Shown here: one piece after another, positions 1 to 12,041 of the stretch
How positions within the stretch are numbered: the first letter of the stretch is position 1
Layout: each line of letters starts with the position of its first letter
Source of the DNA: Augochlora pura
Taxonomy: Eukaryota; Arthropoda; Insecta; Hymenoptera; Halictidae
Assembly (NCBI RefSeq): GCF_028453695.1
Contig: NC_135777.1
Span: 20,670,796-20,734,795 of the forward strand
DNA length: 64,000 nt
Direction: 5' to 3'
Made by a program: the position numbers and the translations under genes
Notes under the pieces: model-generated
Database searches by the model: none
Told to the model about the DNA's origin: nothing
The model's input: only the letters and a program-made list of their open reading frames with translations

Positions 1-1504
1 CGAACGCGCGTGCACTACCCCTGCCGTCACGCTTCGTCGACATTTAATTCCGGGCTGCTGCGAATTAATCGGACACAACGATAGATGGAAAGATAGATAA
101 AGAGCGACAGATTATACACATACAGGTATAGTATAGTATATATATATATGTATATATTTATACATAGATACACGTATTCCACGCTACGCGTTAGTCGTTT
201 TTTCCGAGTGTTATAAAAGTACGAAAAAAAACTATTTCTTTTCATCTTTTCTTACGCTTTTGTGTCCTCTTGCTCGCTCTCTCTCTCTCTCTCGCACTCG
301 CACTCGCTCGTTCTCTCGCTCTCGCTCCCTCTCACACCCCTTATTTCTTCTTCAACCGGTAATCTTTTTTATCCTGCGACACGATGCGGCGTGAACGTAC
401 TACGCGGGTACCTAAACATTGCGAAAAACCAATGATCTCGCCGAGAAGGAAGCAAGTACGTGTTCTCGTTCTGTCAGTGTGATACATGTGTCTATCTCTC
501 TCTCTTTCTCTCTCTCTGTGCGCCTGTCGGTATTCTGTGTTTTGTAGTTTAATAAAATACTCTTCGGGATGTTTCTCTTCTCCGTAAAGCCCCCCACCCA
601 CCCTCGATCCATCGAGCCGTTCCTTTCTCGAAACTACCTTTGCCGGTTGTTCGTTGATCGGGCGATTTAAGGCCGAGAATGGACCGGGCCGCGACTCATC
701 CGCGACCGATCCGCGCCTCTTCCTCTTCTTCCTCGCTCCTCGGCCCACCACCTTTGTTCTCTTCAACGGATACCATTTCCCCGGCCGGTTTCCATTCCAC
801 CCCCCGCGGACATTCCGTCGCGCCGGCTTATTGTTTCCGCTTCCCGGCATCCAGAGAGGCGGCTACCCCCCTCTTCCTCCCTCCCTCCCTCCTTCCACCG
901 GTCCGGAGGACTCTCTCAACCGACTTCGCTGACTTCACTCTGACTCCGACTGGCCGCGACGCGCCCGTCGCCGCCCCGTCGACCGTCGACCGCCGGCGGA
1001 CGATCGTCGTGGATCACACCCCCGCCCGGTTTGGCCGCGGAGACGTCGCGCACAAAGCGGCCCGCGCGCGACTCCCTTTACAAGCACACGTCGATTTATA
1101 TAAACAGCTCCAAAGCGCGCGGTACTTGAATGCAGCGTGGTTAACGAATGACGATCAGAAGAAACATGCCGAGGACCAGCCGCACCAACGGCCCGCACGG
1201 TTCCGTCGCCGACGAGCCGAGAACTGAAACAGGCAACGGCGTCACACCATTATAACACCGGGTCTCCGTGGACGAACGTGGCACAAAGGTTTTGCACGCG
1301 TTCGACGATGCGCTCTAGAGCCCTCGCTTGGCACGATTGCCGCGAGCCGCCGACTGCCTTGTCGGCGAACCCTAGAACGACCGAGAGCGCCGCCGAACAG
1401 GGCGGATTTGTTTATTCAAATTTTATTACGTTACTTATCGTTGATTTCTTTTCGTTTCTAGATTATCGATCTTGGGTTAACAGAATTAGGAAAAAGGGTT
1501 TGCG

Positions 1505-1859
1505 TTAACCCTTTCGGTACGAAGGCCGGATATATCCGACGTCCATGTGATGACTGATATAATTTAATAATTAACAGAATTTTATATTAAGAATTTTTTA
1601 ATATTATAGTTACAAGCAACGCGTTTTGTTAAAAAAATATTGTCCTATCAAGCACGATAATTTTTGATTTCTTATTTAATTATAATAAATTCAATAGATT
1701 ATATAAATAGAGATATTTATTTAAATCGATTTATTATATTATTGTTGTAATTTATTATTTCAATATGTCTAATAAATTTAAGAAGAGGATGATTGACCAT
1801 TTGCGAATTTTCGGGAGAGTGTAACACAGTGGACAGAGCGCTTGTACCGAAAGGGTTAA
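1505..1859. mobile_element. TTAA-flanked inverted-repeat element (piggyBac-type MITE), family 1
   Basis: Begins TTAACCCTTTCGGTAC and ends GTACCGAAAGGGTTAA, perfect inverted ends next to TTAA on both sides. The 355-bp interior is AT-rich and non-coding, with a GGATATATCC palindrome near the left end. TTAA target duplication and short CCC..GGG ends are hallmarks of piggyBac-type non-autonomous elements. A sister copy lies at 14278-14585. Confidence 0.85.
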
Positions 1860-3975
1860 ATGGTCGACAATTATTTCACCAATGATGTTCTAACGTACAC
1901 CACGTGATCGACAATGTGAAGCAACCGACGCGACGAAATCGCCGAGAATGTTTTCATCAGTGCTCGTTTCGCGCACATTGACTTCACGTTTACCTGGCAA
2001 TGATAGCCAATCAGTACGATTGGCAGGTGAACGTAAAATCAATGTGGGCGAAACGAGTGTCGATGGCAGAGCGTCGGTGATGTCACCGTGGCGATTACTT
2101 AATATCATCGGCGAAATGAACATCCGTCAAATGGCGCTGGTTAGAATATTTCTCGATGGTCGGCGATTTCATGCGTACCTGGAAAAAGATTGATGGAGTA
2201 AAAAGTTACGGTTTATGACAATCAAAGGACGTAACGAATAAATGATTACGATTTTTTCTCCTTTGACGTCGCGAAAGTGTTTTTTATAACATTTTTACCA
2301 AACGTCAATGTCTCTTTATATTCGTAGGCGTAGAAATTTCTATTTATTATCACTACTTATTGATAACAAGAGTTTGTTTATAATTTGTTATTCACCGATT
2401 TCAAGTAATTTCAATAAAAATATAATTTGACGTAGTAGAAGAAAATGCTAGCCGTGCAAAGTAGAAATTCACAGGAACCTAGAGAGTAAAGTATAGAACG
2501 CAGAATAATTTGTTACTATAAAATATGTTAAATCTAGAAAATGTTAATATAATAAAAAATTTCGCGCGATCCTTGACAATGTGCCATTTATCGTTCATTT
2601 AACAAAGAACCGTGTGTTTTGTAGATCGCAGCTTAATTCCAACTATATTTGAATTTTAAATAATAAAATCGTCAATGTCGTTGCTAAACAATTGTTTCAG
2701 AGCAGCTCGTTCGAAGCGAGCTTCAACGGAGAAATTTTCGGGGGTAAATTTCGTTGGTACGATGTTTGTTTTCCCTTATTAAAGGGCATTCACAATTCGG
2801 TTGCCAGGTTTTTCGAATATTATCAACGTTATCATCGTATCTCTACGGGCGAGCGTAACACCGTATTTTCTCGTGCATCTAATAACGCTCGAAGGAAACG
2901 AATGCGCATATTATAATTTATATCTAGTTAGAGACGCGTGTTGCGAAGTAATTAAACGTAATTATATTGGTTTCACGAGCCCATTACCCTCGGAAGGTGG
3001 ACACGGTCTGGGACGGACGTAGCGGCAGACGAATGGTGTAGGGTCATTTTGTCCTCGCTGTAGAATTTCCATTGTAACGCAGGCCTCAAGGCAGAATTAT
3101 GCATAAAACTATGTCCACGACTTACTATATATACACACGCGTAATCATGTTAATAAACAAATGACTAAGTATGGCGACTGCTACCGTTCCGCAGTCCAGC
3201 GCGTCGCCTGAAAATTGTTATAAAACATTCAATGTTGCTTTCTAAATACCTGGACTGTCACTGTGTGGAATATAAACAAGGATGTTAATGTTAAAGAAAA
3301 TGTGTTAACATTTGTCTACGATACTTTTATTATTAGAATAAATTTGGTGACATTAACGCGGGTAGCAAATTCGGGAACGAATAACGCAGAATTCCTTTTG
3401 CAAAAATTGTATGACGTTAACATTTTCATTCGAAAGTTGCTGTAATTATAAAAATATCTTTATAGGTGATTAAATAAATTTCACGTAAATTGTACTAACA
3501 AATACGACCTTTTGGCCTTATAAAGCAACACGCGTCGATTACTTTCGGAAAATTTAGTGTTAAATCAACGCTACCAATTTTACTTAATTGTTAAAAATAT
3601 TGTCAACGATAAAAGTTAATAACAACACCAAAAACGTCGAGTAAGAAACATCGAATAGAACAGAGAAAAAGAGACGTCGTCCACGGAGGAAGACAATGCC
3701 GATAACAGTATGCGGAGAACGAGAAAACCGTGTTGAAAGAATGATCCCGGAGGCGTGGCCGGGGCGACGAGAATTCCGTCAGTGGCTGGATAGATCAGCC
3801 GGCGTCATTCATAATTCAGTACAAAAATCATGCTGCGACGCCTTGAATATTCACGGCGGGGCGTGACGTTCGCCGGAGCAAAGTGTGCACTTGGAGTCGA
3901 ACGCGACAGCGGCCGGGTATGGTTTATATTTTTCACGTTACGGTACGGTCTTGAAAATGGTTCATTGTAGGGGCC

Positions 3976-4010
<35 letters not shown>

Positions 4011-4021
4011 GAGAGAGAGAG
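3976..4021. repeat. (GA)n microsatellite
   Basis: About 46 bases of GA with one GGG interruption. Confidence 0.95.
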
Positions 4022-7000
4022 GAGGGGCGCGGAGTAGGATGCGAATCCTGTAGGACGGTTCTGCACGCGACCGGAAGTCGGCGCTCGTCCTTAGACGGAA
4101 TAATTCACAAACATCTGCAACGAGGAAGCGCTCACGTCCCGGAACCGCACGAAGCCCGAGATATCCCGAGCACTTTCTCCGGCTGTCACTCCGGTTCATT
4201 CGTCGAAATATTTGATCATCCCGTTTTATAGAGCTCATGGTCTCCCCGAAGGGCGCAGCTTTCAGCCGGTTTACTACTTTCCTGGACCCTCGCCTACGGA
4301 GTGGCCCGCGCTGGTCGGACGCAGTAAAAAGGCCCTGACAGTCGCGCAGTCGGTGTGACACGAAGAGGACGAGAACCCTCCGTTAAGAGACACATCCTGT
4401 TTATGTGCCTCGCGATATCCCCCCCGCGCTCGCGCGCGCGCGCGCGAAGAACCGTGAAACTTTAACGGAATCTCGTTCGTCTTTATTCGCCGGAATCCGT
4501 TGAAATTTGTATCGGCGCGCGCCTCGTTATTGATCGCCGCCTATAAACTATCCCGCGCTTGTTCCCCAGAAAGCGTTTTTTATCTAATATTCAACGCGCG
4601 ATAGCTGGGCCGATCGTAATCTATCACGATCTCTGTATCTCTGTCCCGGGTCGCGGGAAGAATCATTCTTAATACATCACGTTCTATTTACGCTTGAAAA
4701 ACACTGTCTGAAACGCGTCGATAAAAATCTATCGCAGTCTCTCTGTCTCTCGGTCCATTTTTTCTTTTTCCTTTTTTTATTTCGTCGAATCTATCAGTGT
4801 CTACTTCAGAACTTATCCCGATGAATCAGAATACTCCGGGAGACTCTCGAACGAATTTACAAAGCTTTTTCACGGAAGTTGTCTTTCGAATACGAGAATG
4901 CTTCGAGCATATTTTTCTAAGGGAAAATCTCGGAACAGAGTCGTTTTTTCGGGGCTCGGACGAATCCGCGCGAGAATTGGACGAGTCTACGCGAGAATTG
5001 GACGGGTCTGATCGCGATCTCTGCAATATGGAAATAAGGGGAGGACGCGACGGTACGGTAGAATCTATCATTGTCCGTCGGGCCTTCTATCGGTGCGCAA
5101 CAGATTTCATCCTAATCTGTCAGCACTTATCTAGCATCTGGTATGATCTGTCTGGCCGAGCTGGGCCGGCGCAATCCATCAATACTTATCGAGCAGGATC
5201 TAATTCGATCAATGAGAGCCTAACATCTATCGGGAATTGCATCCCCGATGAATGCCACTCTCGGTGCGCGGACGCCGGCCATGCGTCTGCGGAATCTATG
5301 GGTTTTACTATTCCTGTGCGCGTCTTCGAGCTGCATTAATTAGGTTTCTCCAAAGGTGACGGCTCAATGGCTGCCCCGCTCGCCAAATTTGCCCAAAAAC
5401 GAGGACATAATTCTCGGCTTCGTGGGTTACGCGCGCGTCACCGCGCTGTGGATCTCCGTGCTAAATAGAAATTTTGTTCGTTTATTATACGGAACAAGGA
5501 TTAACGCGTTGCTTTAATACTGTCACAGGCTTGTTACGAAAACTTTGTATATAACTTAATAATTCGCAATGTTAGGTATTTATTTTAAATCGCTAGAAAA
5601 TTCGTATATGCACGTATTAGTGTTTAAACATTAAAATGGAGGTTGACAGATACTTGGAAATGTGTTTTATCATTTAATAGTTTCAACAAATTTAAAAATT
5701 TTTTTAAATTCAGTTCGTGTCTTTTGCTTATCTATTTTTTGGGATACTATAGCAATTCGAAGAATAACACCTAGTTAATCGTTTTTATTTAGTTGACCTC
5801 TTATTTTTGCTACAGATCATAAAATCCGCAGTCTTCTGATTACAAATAAATAAACTGCAAATCTACGTATAAACTCCTATTTTAATTAATTGTTACATAG
5901 AAATCTGTAGAAGATGAAACTTTCAGTCGTCGACGAAAAAATGTTCTGTGGCGAACATAAAATTCTCAATCTATCAATAATAAAATTAAAAATTGTCCAA
6001 GTTCAACTGTCAACCACCACACCTTCGACAATAACTTTAACCATTTAAAAAACAATCTATCTGCTCTCACAGTCTCCTACAATACCTCCAAGAAAATCGT
6101 ATTTCCCACAAGAACGCAAAGTCCACAATTGGCTCCACGCGAACGCTTGAAAATTCGCCGGGCATACAGCTTGTTAAAAAGAATTTAAGAACGTCGATAT
6201 ACAATTCCGTGTGGCCGCTGTTTCTTCCCGCGAGCGAGAGCGCGGCGAATTTCGATTCAGCACAAAGATCCGCGCGGTCGACTAACACCATTAATTAGAT
6301 ACCGCGGGCGGGAAAGTTTTTTTCTTGAATTTCGCGCACGTTCCCGGGGCAAATTGAGCGGCGCGGCGACGGCGACGGCGGCGGCGGCACCGGCTCGTTT
6401 CGGATTCTTCGGAATTTCCCCGTGAATAATTCGAGCCTGGACGGGCAGATAAAACTGCCAGGCGACGCTTTGTGTCGGGTTCTCCGGAGGACAATGTGCC
6501 AGCAGTCGGAAAACGCGAGAGCTCGCCCGCCCCTTCCCCCTCCCCCCCCCCGACGCACGCTCTCGAGGAGCTCCTTGCGGCGTAGGGGGTCGATGGTCCG
6601 ACGGAAGTTTCGGAATTAATTCACGCCATTTTACACCGCTAATATAACCCTGCTGGGCGGAGGAGCCAATTACTGTGCCCTGTGGACAGTCTTCGGGAGT
6701 TTTAACAACTATCCACTACTTGGGCAATTTAATTGATACTTTTCAAGAACCAAAATGTCCAGTGTTCGATCGCCTTTGAATATTAGAATTCAAAGCCTTG
6801 ATTTGCTATGCCCCCTCCGTAAATACCGAGCCTCAATAACTGTGCAGAATAAAAATTTAATATTTAATATTTATTTAATATTAATTTAATATGCAGCTTC
6901 GTGCTACACATGAAAAATAAGAATATTTAATATTTATGATCTGTGAAAAGAAGTTATAACATTGTAATAAGTTCTTTAAACGTTGACGTCAGAGGTGTAA

Positions 7001-7068
7001 GTGCTTTGAAAATATGACAGAAATGATTTGAGGTTATGTGGGCCTTTTTGTGGTAAACGACGTAGTTA

Positions 7069-7268
7069 TTAACCCCTTGTCGTACTTTGACGAGTCCGTC
7101 AAATTAATTAACGTTTGATGGAAATTACTAGTAGCATTGATGTGAAAGCATTAAAGTAGATTCAGACACGGAATAAACATTAACGTTCCGTCCTTTCTAC
7201 GAAATTGTGCCAATTGAAAAATTCCTAATCGCGTTGACTGTGAAGAATATGGCACGTGAAGGAATTAA
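7069..7268. mobile_element. Probable decayed family 4 TTAA element
   Basis: Left end TTAACCCCTTGTCGTAC followed by ACGAGTCCGTC. The right end GGCACGTGAAGGAATTAA is a degenerate partner. ATTAAAGTAGATT inside is shared with the element at 28221-28462. Confidence 0.55.
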
Positions 7269-7972
7269 CGCGTCGAAACAGGTACACAGTAAACGAACTA
7301 CCGAAGTTGCAACTAAAAGCAAGAATTATCGATCGATCGATTTTAAAAAATAGCGAATCGAACCTAAATGAAAATACTGAATATATATTTTTCGATAAAT
7401 AAGTAGTCAATTATTCGCGATAATAAGCTAAAGGCGCCGTAATTGGCTATCGCGCAGTAACCGGCGCCGCAGCTCCAGTTGCCGTGACGCGACGGCGCCG
7501 AGGGTGGCGCAGAAATTGGGAGTAATAAAACCGCGTTATCCGAACATAATAACCGAAAAAAATTCAAATTGAGAGAGAGAGAACGCTTACGCTTTAATAG
7601 TCGCCGTCGCTGCCGCCGCCGCCGCCGGATGTAGGTCATAGAATTTCGATTGCGCCTTCCGAGCGCTGATGGATGACGGATCTCTTGTCTCTTTCTCTCA
7701 CTCCCCACCCAACCGCCTTCTGCGACCGGTGCGCGCAGGTGAACAAAAATTATTCCTCTTCGTTGCCCCACCGTCCACATCGGTGCTCTCCATTTTTTTT
7801 TTATTATCGAACGTTCCGACGACAAGAGCGATAAATAACAACAGCGAGAAATAATTTTCGGGCTTTCAATAGGATTACCGTGACTTTGTCACGCAGGACC
7901 CGATAATTAACTCACCCCGGCCCCCGGATCTCCCCCGCCTGCCCCCACCACGACTTGATTTACGCTGGCAGC

Positions 7973-8076
7973 CTCTCTCTCCCTCCCTCTCTCGCTGTCT
8001 CTCTTTCTCTCTCTTTCTCTTTCCCTCTCCCTCTTTCTATATATCTATCTATCTACCTATCTCCATATATTTCTCT

Positions 8077-8110
<34 letters not shown>

Positions 8111-8120
8111 GCTCTCGTTC
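7973..8120. repeat. CT-rich microsatellite tract
   Basis: Interrupted (CT)n with a short ATCT segment in the middle. Confidence 0.95.
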
Positions 8121-8689
8121 CCACAATACAGTCACAGACCGATCAAATATTATTCAATGCTCTTCAAATGAATTAACGCGACCTGCTCCAGTCACGCACC
8201 GGGGCCTCGAATAACGTTTGAACGAACCGCGGACGAGTGAACCGTGTCCGTGACACGACCCGACCCGCTCTCCTGTAAATGAGGCCTAATTATAACCCCC
8301 GCCGATCGCCCCGCCGCGCCTCCTCCACCCGGTTTTACAATGCCCGTTTATCTCTGGTTAACTTGAATTAAGTAAATTTTGTAGGAGTTCGGAGGCTGGA
8401 ACAACGATAGGGGCGCACGGTAAATATTGTGCCTAGCGGGGGAAGCGGCTCTGTTGTTCTTCTTGTTCAACGCTCTTCGGGGGAACAATAATATAATTAA
8501 CATCGGCCGGGCGGAGCGTGAGAGAGAGGGGGGAGGGGGGGCGCCCGCAGCCTCGAAGAAGCCAATCGAATCTGCGGTATTTTCGAGTCGCTTGCCTGCG
8601 AAACTGATCCGGGACGAGTCCGATGCAGGAATTGACGCGGACGGTGATAATTAAATAATTTCTGGAGAGGATTATTTTAGCGATCGGGA

Positions 8690-9488
8690 TCACTATAACG
8701 AAGAAATCGTCGAGATCATTTTAAGAAGGAAATTGTTCCAGATCACTTTAACGAAGAAATTGATTGTGATAAATCAAATGGAAGAATTATTCAAACAAAT
8801 CCAATGGAGAAATCGATCAAGGCGAATCTAATGAACAAATTGCTATAGACAATTTTGACGAGGACGTTGATTAAATAATTCTAATGAATAATTTGAGACT
8901 GTTCTAATGAAGACGTTGATCTAGCCAATTCTAACGAAGAAGTCGAATGGCGAGGCGCTAACGACGAAATTGATCCAGACAATTTTAATGAATCAGTTGA
9001 TTGAGAGGATTCTAATTGGGAAATCGATGGAGAGGGTACCGATGAATAAATCAGTGAAGACAATTCTAACGTAGACGCAGATTGAGGCTATTTTATTATA
9101 GCAATCGATCGAGACGATGCTGACAGAAAAATTGATCTGGGCAATTTTAATGAAAAATTTGATTGTGGTGATTTTAATGAAAAATTCGATCGAGGTGATT
9201 TTAATGAAAATTTCTATTGAGCCGATTTTAATGAAAATTTTTATTGAGGCGATTTTAATGAGAAATTCGGTCGAGGCGATTCTAATGAAGAAATCGTCAA
9301 GGCGATTCTAATGAAGAAATCGTCAAGGCGATTCTAATGAAGAAATCGTCAAGGCGATTCTAACGAAGAAATCGTTCGAGACCATTGAATTAACAAAACT
9401 CATCGAAACGATGGCAATCAAAATCGAAACAATTCTATCGGACAGGTCAAAGGGGATAATTCTAACCTAAAAATCCATCAAAGCAATG
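8690..9488. repeat. 27-bp minisatellite, about 29 degenerate units
   Basis: Unit consensus roughly GAYAATTTTAATGAA followed by GAAATTGATCGA. Units are 27 bases for most of the array and 26 bases for the three or four most similar ones (about 9280-9360). Because 27 is nine codons, the plus strand reads D-N-F-N-E-E-I-D-R-like units, interrupted mostly where CGA has become TGA. No start, splice or homology supports a gene here. Confidence 0.8.
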
Positions 9489-10174
9489 CTGAGGTCAAGG
9501 CGCCAGATTCGCGCGATAAAAATTAGCAGCGAAGGACGCGCCGCGTCTGCTATTCGCCCGAGCGAAATAAAAAGGAATTTAGCGGACGGTGTTATTTCAC
9601 GTCGTCATCAGTATTGGTGGCCGACTCCTGTATTTTTAGACGAGAGTCGCACGGCGGCTACCATTTCTCGAAAAGCTGGCCAGAACTCAATTTTTGTAGT
9701 ACACCGAAACTCCATTTATAAGAACGAAATTTTTGCAGCGGCTGGTTAACCGAATTCTATCACGAACTAAATTCTCTTGTACGAGATCGTGGGATCCCGT
9801 TAAATGGACGAATAATCTTAGTCGGTGGTGAGGAGACAGATGGACCTATATTATGTGAACCGTCAGATTATGTGAACCCGCCTTGTCTCCCGACAGGTTT
9901 ATACAAATGGTGTTCCACAGTATGCTGCGTTCTGTCGCTACACCGAAATCGTTGCATGCACTACCAAAGAAAGAGATAGCACACTAATCTTTAATTTCTC
10001 GCGTTATAATTATGGTACAGGAAATGTGCCAATGATACAGATAGACTACCTTCTCTACTAATATATAAACATAACTTTCATTGACTTTTCTTCAACGAAT
10101 TCTTGTCGCAGAAATAAAAATACCCAAATGAATACAGACAAACTGAAATGAAAATGATATAACTGTACCTGTGT

Positions 10175-10460
10175 TTAATAATGTGTGGAACCTCCGTGGT
10201 TCTCAATTACTTCTATCATTCTTTTTAGTGAGGATTTATACAGTACTTTAATTGAAGATTGTGAAAAATTTTTCCATTCCTCTTTAATACTAGTTATTAA
10301 GTCATTTAAATTTCTTTCTGCGTAGACAGCTCCTGATAATAATCCTCAATAATTCTCAATGATATTTCAGTTCGCGGAGCCAGCCATTCCAAAACAGGAA
10401 TTATCTCATTTGAAAAATATTCATGAATAATTTTTGCGGTGTATATGAAATTGGGCTATG
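10175..10460 (-). pseudogene. Tc1-like transposase relic (C-terminal part, frameshifted)
   Basis: In two frames on the minus strand one reads HTAKIIHEYF-like sequence (here YTAKIIHEYF), then VLEWLAPRTE, which corresponds to the conserved catalytic-core stretch around LEWP..SPDLNPIE of Tc1 transposases. After a frameshift near 10340 follows a typical C-terminus (NLNDLITSIKEEW, ending NHGGSTHY and a stop at 10175-10177). The DLNPIE block is degraded. The first catalytic residues and the terminal repeats were not found, so the relic is inactive. Confidence 0.75.
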
Positions 10461-11020
10461 TTTAACGTAACAGAGGACGTTTGTCTTTCAATTGATCCTC
10501 TCGCAGTTAGCCTCTTCATTTTGAATGACCCATGGATCAGCCTTTCGGCTGTCGAAGTCTAGGAAGACTTTCCTCGAGACACGTTCGAAATGTCTTTAAA
10601 CAGTCGGGAACTGCAATATTGATGCGGGGGAGTTGCAAATAGAACATCTGATTTCGATAATTGATCTGTAAATAATACAGCGCCTTCTGTACAAACATCA
10701 ACAGTATCCTCTTACTATTTTCGACGATATGTTTGAACAACGCGTGACCTACTGAACACGGAACTGCGAAGTTCCCCCGCCGACATCGGAGTGAATAAAT
10801 TTCGACAGTATAGGGAGACGGAAACTTTTGAAACTGCCGTTCCTACGAACAAATTCCGAGGATTGTGAAATCATCGCGGTACCTATGAAAAACGAACGAA
10901 GGAACTCGAAGAAATACGAAAGCGGAGAAATCCGTAAAACTAATCGGAGGAACACGTAAACGCCATTGAAATATTATAAAATCCACGGACAGTGGAGCGA
11001 TCGTAAGATCATCAAAAAAT

Positions 11021-11184
11021 GAGCAATCACAAGATCATCAAAAAATTTTTTAAACAAAAAATGTTGCTTCCAGCTTTAATATTAACAGATATGAAATTCT
11101 GTTATTTATACAAGTTAGCACGTGGACGCCGTATATATCCGGCGCTCGTCGATCACAAGAGCAATCACAAAATCATCAAAAAAT
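11021..11184. repeat. Imperfect 26-bp direct repeats flanking a truncated element
   Basis: GAGCAATCACAAGATCATCA followed by AAAAAT at 11021-11046 recurs with one mismatch at 11159-11184. A shorter third copy (AGATCATCAAAAAATG) lies just before the first. The truncated family 1 element lies between them. Confidence 0.8.
11052..11156 (-). mobile_element. Truncated family 1 element
   Basis: Reverse complement of part of the left arm of the 14278-14585 element: the GGATATA..CGGC palindrome, the GTCCACGTGCTA block and the GCTGGAAGCAACATTTT block appear in the same order. No terminal repeats or TTAA ends remain. It sits between two imperfect 26-bp direct repeats (11021-11046 and 11159-11184). Confidence 0.75.
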
Positions 11185-11977
11185 GAGGAATCGAAACTCT
11201 AGCAAAACGAAGAAAAATCTTGACTCATTACTTTTTATTAGTTCAGATCTGGCGATGGTCGGCGTCGCTGAATCCGCGGACGCGGCCGATACGGTTTTTG
11301 TAACGAATTAATTTGCAGATCGTACGGCGGCCGTCGCGCAAAGGCCGCCGCCCGCGATCCGCAAAACGATTGTCCCGGATCCGACGGAACGTATATTTCA
11401 TTTATCAGATAAGTTACTTGTACCGGGGACGACGAGCTAAAAGAACCGGGCAACGAAAGGCAGACAGAGCCGGGCATCGCCGGCATAGGGATTGAAAGGG
11501 TGGCGGGGTGGGGGGTTGGACGAGCTGAAAGAGGGTTCGCTGTCGAAATGGAAACTAGGAGGCAGTCTATAACGAAGCAAACAGCTAACTCAAATAACGA
11601 AACGAAGTTTTTGCAAGCTGCGATCGGCGAATTCAATCGTGGCTTTTTTGCGCCGATGATACGACTTCGATTGAATTGTGACCGGCGTGTTATTATATAA
11701 CCCGTGCGCGCCGATGAAACCGATACCGGCGTTCTCTCCCTTTCTTTCTCTCTCTCACTCCCCCTCTCTCTTTTCCACTCTTTCCCTTTCTCTTTCCCCC
11801 GATTCCCCCGTTTCTCTTTATCTCTCTCTTCCCCGCCGTTCTCTCTTTCTATCTATTTTTATTCATATGTCGGATTTATTTAGTTTTATTTCCTGTTGCC
11901 CGCGCGTCGCCGTCGTTGTCGCATTCCCGCCGCTCCAAGTGCTGGCAGAATTGTCGCTCACGCGACGTCACCGTTCC

Positions 11978-12041
11978 CGTTGTCGCTGTCGCTGTCGCTG
12001 TCGCTGTCGGTGTCGCAGCCGCGGACGTCGTCGTCGTCGTC
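11978..12041. repeat. (TGTCGC)n then (CGT)n repeat
   Basis: Five hexamer units followed by a CGT run. On the minus strand this reads as Thr/Ala-rich nonsense. Confidence 0.9.
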
